NCBI GenBank assembly: GCA_029260375.1
Contig: JAJDDI010000008.1
Span: forward strand, 1-32,591
Source of the DNA: Phycisphaerales bacterium
Lineage (GTDB): Bacteria; Planctomycetota; Phycisphaerae; Phycisphaerales; UBA1924
DNA length: 32,591 nt
Direction of reading: 5' to 3'
Shown: positions 27,130 through 32,591 of the stretch, in pieces
How the letters are laid out: each line of letters starts with the position of its first letter
How positions within the stretch are numbered: position 1 is the first letter of the stretch
Position numbers and translations under genes: made by a program
The notes under the pieces: generated by a model
Seen by the model: the letters and a program-made list of their open reading frames with translations, nothing else
The model's database searches: none
Told to the model about the DNA's origin: nothing

Positions 27130-28161
27130 ATGAGAACCGACGTGGCGCTTCTGGCCCTGCTCCTCGGCGCGCTCATGCCGGCGTCGCTTGCCGCCCAGGA
27201 CGGCTCGCTCTTTCTCGAGCAATGGGAAGAGGCCAAGTCGGTCGAGGGGCTGCCCGACGGGATCTACCTGGAACTCGCCTTCAAGACCAATCCCGCCAAC
27301 ATCCAGGTCGGGCCGGGCGAGAGAGCCCCCGACGCCGAGCAGCGGATCCGCCTCTGGTGGGAATCCGAGGGCCTCTGGCGGCTCGCACGAGACAAGCCTG
27401 GGTTCGCTATCGAGTACCACGACGCGGCGTGGTCGGACGAATCCAAGGCGGCCTGGTCCATGACCTCGAGGACGCTTGCCGTTGTTGACCCGCGGCGCAT
27501 CCCCGAAGGGTCGAATCCATCTGTACTTGTTTCGCACATCCCCATCTTGTGGGTGTCCTGGACGACCGGGTTGGCGGCGCACTCTCCCTTGGGGTTCGAA
27601 CCCGTTGGACCCGCTCATCTCAGGCCGGACGGGCGATGGACCGCCGAGGCGCGCTCGGCGGACGGCGATCGCATCATCTCCTACGAGGGCGTCGTTTCGC
27701 CCGACAGCCCCCGTCTGCTCGTTGAGCGGACCCCGACCCGCCTCGCCGGGGCAGACGGCAAGCCCCTCGGTCGCATGAGCTTCTCGGGTTGGCGGCGCGA
27801 AGCGATGTCGCCCACCGGCTGGGTCGCCACCGAATATTCGCAGTTCGGGCCGGATGATGAGTTTGTGCAGTCGTTCAGGATCGTCGCCTTCCGCCCGCTG
27901 CGCGAGGATGAACGTGTCCGCGAGTTGACCCGGGTCCCGACTTCGGACGCCAGCGATCCGGTACGCGGTCCTGTCACGTTTCGTTCGATCAAGGACCATC
28001 GTCCCGGCAGGCGGACGGTCACGATCGACGGCGAGACAGCGCCGATCGCGGACGTCCGCCAAGACAGGGGCGTAAGTGTCACACGGGTGATGGGATGGAT
28101 CGCGTTGGCCGGTCTCTTTGCCGGGCTGGTGTACGTGTGGTTAAGGTCGAAGAGAGCATAA
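27130..28161 (+). CDS. Exported protein with C-terminal membrane anchor, function unknown
   Basis: 343 residues, no family recognised. An N-terminal signal peptide (VALLALLLGALMPASLAAQ, about 1-22) and a C-terminal hydrophobic helix (VMGWIALAGLFAGLVYVWL) followed by RSKRA predict an exported domain tethered by its C-terminus. The body is beta-rich, with alternating patterns (IRLWWESEGLWRLAR, WTAEARSADGDRIISYEG, GWVATEYSQF) that could fit a LolA-like fold; this is a guess. Base composition from about 27,500 is less GC-rich than neighbours. ATG 27130 is chosen over an upstream in-frame TTG because the signal peptide begins there. It heads a cassette with the eight-Cys protein (10 bp on) and the MauE-pseudopilin fusion. 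Confidence 0.7.
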   Translation: MRTDVALLALLLGALMPASLAAQDGSLFLEQWEEAKSVEGLPDGIYLELAFKTNPANIQVGPGERAPDAEQRIRLWWESEGLWRLARDKPGFAIEYHDAAWSDESKAAWSMTSRTLAVVDPRRIPEGSNPSVLVSHIPILWVSWTTGLAAHSPLGFEPVGPAHLRPDGRWTAEARSADGDRIISYEGVVSPDSPRLLVERTPTRLAGADGKPLGRMSFSGWRREAMSPTGWVATEYSQFGPDDEFVQSFRIVAFRPLREDERVRELTRVPTSDASDPVRGPVTFRSIKDHRPGRRTVTIDGETAPIADVRQDRGVSVTRVMGWIALAGLFAGLVYVWLRSKRA

Positions 28162-28171
28162 GGGGATCGAT

Positions 28172-28537
28172 ATGACAAGCACTGTCTTGACGCGTATGAG
28201 CGGTTGCATTGGGCTCTTGCTCGGTGCGGCGGCGCTTGCGGGCAACTGTTACATCTCTATTCCACAAGAAGACTCCTGTACCCAGGTCGGATGGACGTGC
28301 GATATCTCCGATTCATGTCAGGGGACGGTCGCCTATAACACCGAGGCGGTCACAACGACATCCGGTGGACAAGACACCGGGATGACAGCCAAAGTCGCGG
28401 TATCGTTCTCGTGCTATATCACGTTCAAGACCAGAGACGCGCAAGGCTTCTGCACTGTGGACGACAACTGCAATCTGACAGTCGACGGCAATGTCACCAG
28501 TGGCTTCCACTGCGGCCGCACCGGCCCGCCCGCCTAA
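28172..28537 (+). CDS. Small cysteine-rich exported protein
   Basis: 121 residues, unknown family. A signal peptide of about 23 residues (MSGCIGLLLGAAALAG) precedes a mature part with eight cysteines in about 95 residues: GNCYI, EDSCTQ, WTCDI, DSCQG, FSCYI, GFCTV, DNCNL and FHCGR. The even number suggests four disulfides in an exported protein; no CxxCH haem or CPxCG zinc pattern is present. AAGGGGA lies 5 nt before the ATG. It is 10 bp after the anchored-protein gene and 3 bp before the MauE-pseudopilin fusion, so the three are surely cotranscribed. Base composition is lower in GC than most of the window. It may be the folding client of the MauE-like domain; that is inference. Confidence 0.72.
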   Translation: MTSTVLTRMSGCIGLLLGAAALAGNCYISIPQEDSCTQVGWTCDISDSCQGTVAYNTEAVTTTSGGQDTGMTAKVAVSFSCYITFKTRDAQGFCTVDDNCNLTVDGNVTSGFHCGRTGPPA

Positions 28538-28540
28538 GCC

Positions 28541-29764
28541 ATGGACGCCACAACCGGAGCCAAGCGGGCGATCCACCTCGCCGCCTGGGCGGTGTTCATC
28601 GTCTTCGGCGTGGCGGGTGTCGCCAAGCTGATCGAACTCGACCGCTTCCAGACGCACCTCGACGCCTGGACGCTCATCCCGGACTGGGCCGCCCCGCCCC
28701 TGGCGCTGGGCGTTCCGGCGGTCGAGGGGATGCTCGCGGGGCTCTGGTTCATCGCCTACCGCCGCCGACGTGTTGTGGCGGCGACGCTTGTTCTTGCCCT
28801 GGCGCTCGGCTCCGTCTCCGTCGCCCAGTTTCTGATCCACCCTGTTCCCGATTGCGGCTGCTTCGGCGTACTCGCCAAGCGCGCGAGGCTCGACGCGGGC
28901 CTGCCGAAGCTCATCGGGATCAACGCCGTCAGCATCGTGGTGCTCGGCGCGTGGCTCTCCACCACCCGCCCGGCCGGTGGGCAGCGCGCGGGCGCCGAGC
29001 CCGCCGGGTACCGCTCGTCGGGCGGCGCCCGCCGAACGTCCGCGTTCACGCTCATCGAAACGGTCCTGGTCATCGGCATCATCGCCCTGCTCGTTGTGCT
29101 CCTGCTTCCCTCGCTGGGGAAGGTGCGTCAGGGCGCGCAGGACGCCGTCTCGCTGAGCAACATGCGCCAGCACGCGGGCGTCTTCTCGATGTACGCCTCG
29201 GACTGGGACGACTACTCGCCCTACCCCGTGGACCCCCAGGCGACGCTGAATGTCTTCCGGGGCGGCGGCGTCGTCGTTGAGGCGGAGTACTTCGACGTGA
29301 CCGAACTCTGGCAGTTCGCCCTCGCCGACGCGTACTACGACGGCGCGGTGTTCAGCCACGCGTTCGTCCACCCGGCCGACCGCCTCCGAGGGACGTCGAT
29401 CACCTACCGCATGACCAGCAGCTACCTCGCCCATCCCCGCTATTGGGTCAACATCCCCGACCGAGACACCTCGCTCTGGGGCGGGGTCCGCGTGACCCAG
29501 ACGCGTTATCCCGCCGACAAGGCCTGGCTCATCGAGTTCAATCCGCTGCACGACTTCCTCATTCCCCTGGGCCTGGGCGCCGCCGGCGCCAGCAGGAAGG
29601 GGGTCGGGCTTGCGTTCGTGGATGGGCACGCCGAACGCCTCGACGGCCCGGAACTCACCACCCCGCTCTACCACGGCGACGGCATCGTCGATCAGGGGTT
29701 CCGCCGGATCGGCATCTTCGGCATGCACACGCCCGACGGCGCCCGGGGGCGCGACAAACGCTAA
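28541..29764 (+). CDS. MauE-like redox membrane domain fused to a pseudopilin
   Basis: 407 residues, two unlike halves in one frame. Residues 1 to about 142 are a four-helix MauE/DoxX-type membrane domain with FGVAGVAKLIELDRF and the family's PDCGCFG motif (Cys105, Cys107). After a Gly/Arg-rich linker, a prepilin-like segment begins at 168/169: RRTSA then FTLIETVLVIGIIALLVVLLLPSLGKVRQGAQ, with Glu at +5. The rest is a planctomycete-type pseudopilin ending with FVDGHAERLDG (359-369). The prepilin peptidase site thus lies about 168 residues in, behind a polytopic domain; cleavage there would separate the halves. No stop or frameshift lies between them. MauE is needed to mature the disulfide-rich small subunit of methylamine dehydrogenase. 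It overlaps nnrD convergently by 4 bp. Confidence 0.8.
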   Translation: MDATTGAKRAIHLAAWAVFIVFGVAGVAKLIELDRFQTHLDAWTLIPDWAAPPLALGVPAVEGMLAGLWFIAYRRRRVVAATLVLALALGSVSVAQFLIHPVPDCGCFGVLAKRARLDAGLPKLIGINAVSIVVLGAWLSTTRPAGGQRAGAEPAGYRSSGGARRTSAFTLIETVLVIGIIALLVVLLLPSLGKVRQGAQDAVSLSNMRQHAGVFSMYASDWDDYSPYPVDPQATLNVFRGGGVVVEAEYFDVTELWQFALADAYYDGAVFSHAFVHPADRLRGTSITYRMTSSYLAHPRYWVNIPDRDTSLWGGVRVTQTRYPADKAWLIEFNPLHDFLIPLGLGAAGASRKGVGLAFVDGHAERLDGPELTTPLYHGDGIVDQGFRRIGIFGMHTPDGARGRDKR

Positions 29765-30732
29765 CCCGTTCGCATCGTCTCGAGCACCCCGGGCAGCAGG
29801 TCGGCCAGCTCGGTCGCCAGCAGGCCCGCCGAGGCGTGGTGTGACTCGCTCCAGCGCTCGCCCGCGATGGCGTGGGCCTCTACCGCGACCCGCGCCGCGT
29901 CATAAAGGTCCAGCGGCTTGTCCGCGGGCCTGGGCATGGCAATCCCCCCGATCGCGGCGGGCGCAGGGGACACGAACTGCGCGATCATCGCCGCGAGCAG
30001 CCCGGTGAGCACGTCGCCCGTGCCTCCGGTCGCCAGGCAGGGCGCCCCGCGTGCGCACACCCATACCCGCTGCCCGTCCGAGACGACGCTCCCCTTGCCC
30101 TTGAGCACGACGACCGCGCCCAGGCGGCGGGCCAGCTCGGCGCACGCGTCGGGGCGCTGCGCGGCGTCGGTCGGATCGAGCGAGATCCCCAGCGGGGCCG
30201 CGAGGCGTCTGAACTCGCCCGGGTGGGGGGTGAGCACGCACGGGGCGCGGATCTCGCCCGGGTAGTGCGCCATTGACGCGAGCGCGTTGAGCCCGTCGGC
30301 GTCGAGCACGACGGGCGTCTCGGTCTGCCCGAGACAGCGCAGGACGATGGCGGCGACCCCGTCGCCGGCGCCGAGGCCGGGGCCGACGCCCAGGCACGCG
30401 CGGTGGTCGAACTGCTGGTCCAGGGCCGAGGCGGCCTCGTGGGCGAGCAGGGCGCCCGAGGCGTCGCAGGCGAGCGGGACGCCCGTGGCCTCGTTGAGGT
30501 CGGTGAGGATGGCGCTGAGCACGGGCTCGGGGGCGGCGATTCGGACCAGGCCCGCGCCGGCGCGGATCGCGGCGCGACCGGCCAGCGCCGGGGCGCCGAT
30601 CATCCGCAGCCGATCATCCGCAGCTGATCCTGCGGCTCCTCCCACGATCAGCACGGTCCCGCTTGTGCCCTTGTGGGCCGCGGGGTCGCGCGTCGGGATC
30701 GGGGGTGGCGGGGAGGTGTCGGGTTGCGTCAT
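29761..30732 (-). CDS. nnrD: ADP/ATP-dependent NAD(P)H-hydrate dehydratase
   Basis: 323 residues of the ribokinase-like YjeF C-terminal (NnrD) family, which repairs hydrated NAD(P)H using ADP or ATP. Motifs: GTVLIVGG, RAAIRAGAGLVRIA, LGVGPGLGAGDG, VVLDADGLNALA, VLTPHPGEFRRLA, VVLKGKGSVV and the nucleotide/catalytic CLATGGTGDVLTGLLAAMIAQ. The epimerase half (NnrE/YjeF_N) is not fused here and not seen nearby. The segment AAGSAADDRLRM is encoded by a duplicated 14-mer and looks like a local insertion. The ATG at 30732 lies 9 bp after the transglutaminase gene stop, so it is cotranscribed with that gene. Confidence 0.93.
   Translation of the reverse strand: MTQPDTSPPPPIPTRDPAAHKGTSGTVLIVGGAAGSAADDRLRMIGAPALAGRAAIRAGAGLVRIAAPEPVLSAILTDLNEATGVPLACDASGALLAHEAASALDQQFDHRACLGVGPGLGAGDGVAAIVLRCLGQTETPVVLDADGLNALASMAHYPGEIRAPCVLTPHPGEFRRLAAPLGISLDPTDAAQRPDACAELARRLGAVVVLKGKGSVVSDGQRVWVCARGAPCLATGGTGDVLTGLLAAMIAQFVSPAPAAIGGIAMPRPADKPLDLYDAARVAVEAHAIAGERWSESHHASAGLLATELADLLPGVLETMRTG
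30597..30635. repeat. 14-bp tandem duplication in nnrD
   Basis: cgatcatccgcagc occurs twice head to tail (30597-30610 and 30611-30624), followed by a third partial copy tgatcctgcgg. The ccgcag/ctgcgg pair within it can form a short hairpin. A single 14-bp duplication would shift the frame, so the present in-frame state implies a compensating change. Confidence 0.8.
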
Positions 30733-30741
30733 CGGGCGATG

Positions 30742-32118
30742 CTATTCCGGGGTGAGCGCCTCGACGCGGAGCAGCCCGGCGAGCGAGCCGAGGCGGCGGA
30801 CAAGGTCTTCGACCGATTCGTCCGTTACGCCGGTGGCGCCGAGGGCGATGCGGATGGGCGCCTCCGCGCCCACCCCGAGCGTCGAGTCCAGGTCCTCCCA
30901 CACGCCGCCCTCGTCGGTCTCGAGCAGCGCCTGAACCCAGAGGTGCTGGGTCATGTGCGGGCGCCCGTCGTGCTCGATGGCGATGAGCCCCCCGACAACG
31001 CGGGCCGGGATGCCCCCGCGCCTGAGCAGCGCCGCGAGCAGCACCGCGTGCTCGGTGCAGTCGCCCTCGCGGCGTTCCGCGGCCGTCGCGGCGTCGCCAA
31101 GGCGCACCGCAAAGCTCCGGGTCTCCAGGCGTTGGGCAACCCACCGCTCTAGCTCACAGGCCCGGTCCTTGGCCGGCGCGTTCTCGGGCGCGGGGTCCGG
31201 GGCGATGCCGCGGGGGAGGCTGTCGAAGTTGATCAGGCGTGTCTGGGCGAGCGAGCTGGCGCCGAGTTGGTCACGCTCCTGGGCCTCGGACGAGCCAAAG
31301 CCCACGAGCAACTCCGATCCGATGGGCTCGTTGCGCTGGCGCCCGATCTGGGAGGGAAGATCCCATTCGCGCCCGTCGAGGCGCTCGACCCGGAAGCGAG
31401 CGTCACCGGACCGGCGCTGGGCGGTCGTGATGGGCACGAGCGCGCTTACCACGCTCTCGCTCGGGTCGAAGGGGGCGATCGCCTCTTCGCGGCTGGTCGC
31501 GCGGAACACGATCCGGCGCGCCCCCTCGTCGAACTCGGCCCGGATCGGATACCCCCGCGCGTCGAGCACCAGGCGCCCGCCGTCGCCCCAGTCAGCGCCA
31601 AATCCCTCGATGTCGCGGTCGCCGATCCGCAGCGAGCAGGGGGTGATGCCGGTGAGCGTGAGCGTCTCAGCGCGTTCGGGCGCCAGCGGGGCGACGCGCC
31701 GGATCGAGATCCGCTGGGCGCCCGCGGCGAGGCGGGCGGCGATGAACTGCGCGGCGCCGGAGGGTCCGAGCGCGCTATCGAACCGATCGGCGCCGTACCG
31801 CTCGACCGGTTTCGAACCGTCCGAGAGGACGTGGCGCGTCGCGCCGGACACAACGCCCGCTGGCGTTTCCCACACCTCGCCGACGACCGTGTACGGGCGT
31901 TCCTGTCCGAACGCGAGCGTTCGCTCTTTGTAGACCGAAAGGGTCGCGACATGCCCGTCCAGCGTGCGCTCGTTCAGGCACATCCATCCAATCGCCTCGC
32001 CGTCCCGCTCGACGCGGTACCACCGCTCGAACCGGGCGCCATCGTCGCCCAGCGAGCGGGCGGGCCCGGCCGCCGCCCCGAGCGCCAGGAGGACCAGAAT
32101 GACGAGCGGCGTCCGCAT
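30742..32118 (-). CDS. Exported transglutaminase-like protein
   Basis: 458 residues. A signal peptide (about 1-22, LVILVLLALGAAAGPARS) precedes a long beta-rich region (25 to about 310) that starts with a YRVERDGEAIGWMCLNER segment as in planctomycete transglutaminase-like proteins. The C-terminal transglutaminase/cysteine-protease-like domain has the triad Cys354 in REGDCTEHAVLLAALLRRGGIPARVV, His392 in TQHLWVQALL and Asp in WEDLD (409/411). It could cleave or cross-link proteins outside the cytoplasm; the substrate is unknown. The ATG lacks a Shine-Dalgarno; TAAACT (minus strand, 32130-32125) ends 6 nt before it. It leads nnrD in a two-gene operon and diverges from tatD across 42 bp. Confidence 0.86.
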   Translation of the reverse strand: MRTPLVILVLLALGAAAGPARSLGDDGARFERWYRVERDGEAIGWMCLNERTLDGHVATLSVYKERTLAFGQERPYTVVGEVWETPAGVVSGATRHVLSDGSKPVERYGADRFDSALGPSGAAQFIAARLAAGAQRISIRRVAPLAPERAETLTLTGITPCSLRIGDRDIEGFGADWGDGGRLVLDARGYPIRAEFDEGARRIVFRATSREEAIAPFDPSESVVSALVPITTAQRRSGDARFRVERLDGREWDLPSQIGRQRNEPIGSELLVGFGSSEAQERDQLGASSLAQTRLINFDSLPRGIAPDPAPENAPAKDRACELERWVAQRLETRSFAVRLGDAATAAERREGDCTEHAVLLAALLRRGGIPARVVGGLIAIEHDGRPHMTQHLWVQALLETDEGGVWEDLDSTLGVGAEAPIRIALGATGVTDESVEDLVRRLGSLAGLLRVEALTPE

Positions 32119-32124
32119 GGCGAG

Positions 32125-32152
32125 AGTTTACCGGATTGCCCGGGCGTATATT
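32125..32152. promoter_or_regulatory. Divergent -10 elements for the transglutaminase and tatD genes
   Basis: In the 42-bp gap, TAAACT on the minus strand (32130-32125) ends 6 nt before the transglutaminase ATG, and TATATT on the plus strand (32147-32152) ends 8 nt before the tatD GTG. Neither gene has a Shine-Dalgarno. The layout repeats the purL/rnhA divergent gap. Confidence 0.5.
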
Positions 32153-32160
32153 CACCCAGC

Positions 32161-32591
32161 GTGATCGACACCCACTGCCATCTGACCTTCCCCGACTTCG
32201 CCGGGCGCATCGACGAGGTGATGGAGCAGGCCCGCCTGGCGGGGGTGACGGGCGCGATCACGATCTCGACCAGCTCGCAGGACGTGGAGCACGCGCTGCG
32301 GGTCGCCGAGTCGCACGAGCGGGTCTGGTGCTCGGCGGGGGTCCACCCGCTGTACGCCGACAAGGGCCCGCACGACTGGGCCAAGATCCGGCGCGTGGCC
32401 GAGCACCCCAAGTGCGTCGCCATCGGCGAGCTCGGCCTCGACAACCACTACGACCATCCCCCCGCGGCACTCCAGCGCGAGGTGCTGGCGGATCAGCTGG
32501 CGCACCTCGAGCTGTGGAAGCGAGACGGGCTGGAGCTGCCCATCGTGCTGCACTGCCGCAAGGCGTTCGATGATCTGATCCCGATCCTCAA
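32161..32591 (+). CDS. tatD: TatD-family metal-dependent DNase, 5' part (truncated by window)
   Basis: About 143 residues before the window ends. The protein starts VIDTHCHLTFPDF, with the THCHL metal-binding HxH of the amidohydrolase-like TatD family. CSAGVHPLYA, VAIGELGLDNHYD (metal-binding Glu) and LPIVLHCRKAFDDLI (third His site) follow in the expected order and spacing. Family members are 3'-5' exonucleases or deoxyribonucleases. Start GTG 32161 is fixed by the conserved N-terminus; no ribosome site is present and TATATT lies 8 nt before it. About half of the usual 260-residue protein is visible, so later catalytic residues cannot be checked. Confidence 0.92.
   Translation, partial: MIDTHCHLTFPDFAGRIDEVMEQARLAGVTGAITISTSSQDVEHALRVAESHERVWCSAGVHPLYADKGPHDWAKIRRVAEHPKCVAIGELGLDNHYDHPPAALQREVLADQLAHLELWKRDGLELPIVLHCRKAFDDLIPIL

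Overview
The window is a GC-rich (about 70% by eye), gene-dense bacterial chromosome segment with about 29 protein genes, no RNA genes, no insertion sequence and no CRISPR. The content points to the Planctomycetota, most likely a Phycisphaerales-type lineage: several prepilin-type proteins, one ending in the FVDGHA motif typical of planctomycete pseudopilins, a PurS-PurL fusion, and a 4Cys-HNH endonuclease of a type common there. The taxonomic call is an inference. No gene-free stretch exceeds 300 bases.

Layout. 1-5395: 3' end of gyrA, a STAS protein, a Kef-type antiporter, an orphan MacB/LolD-type ABC ATPase and a SpoIIE/RsbU-type phosphatase. The phosphatase is last in a minus-strand operon behind gluQRS and a DUF192 lipoprotein (to 6913). 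6988-11504: phhB, an HNH endonuclease, a small membrane protein, purH and a PQQ-propeller lipoprotein. 11674-16505: ribE, ruvC, an NtrC-type sigma-54 response regulator and an HDOD-GGDEF-receiver protein. 16515-20203: a large purL carrying two PurS-like domains, diverging from rnhA across only 26 bp. 20402-26995: a type IV pilus operon (pilT, pilC, then PilV-, PilX- and PilW-like components) closed by a GC hairpin. 27130-29764: a three-gene cassette encoding a membrane-anchored exported protein, an eight-cysteine exported protein, and a fusion of a MauE-like redox membrane domain to a pseudopilin. 29761-32591: nnrD, a transglutaminase-like exported protein, and the start of a TatD nuclease gene.

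The most unusual parts are these. (1) The 27130-29764 cassette has a MauE-pseudopilin fusion directly downstream of an eight-cysteine exported protein, and its candidate promoter has a 12-C homopolymer in the -35/-10 spacer, as expected of a phase-variable switch. (2) purL carries two in-frame patches of an octamer repeat (gagacgNa), one of them forming a 36-bp-arm hairpin. (3) At least nine genes have a TAnACT-like hexamer ending only 6-8 nt before the start codon. This is a leaderless-transcription signature, and it also helps choose start codons and explains very short divergent gaps.

Shared roles: purH and purL act in purine synthesis, and ribE supplies flavin. The STAS and SpoIIE proteins could form part of a partner-switching circuit. 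The NtrC-type regulator and the HDOD-GGDEF-receiver protein form a signalling block not far upstream of the pilus operon. Any regulatory link between them is inference.
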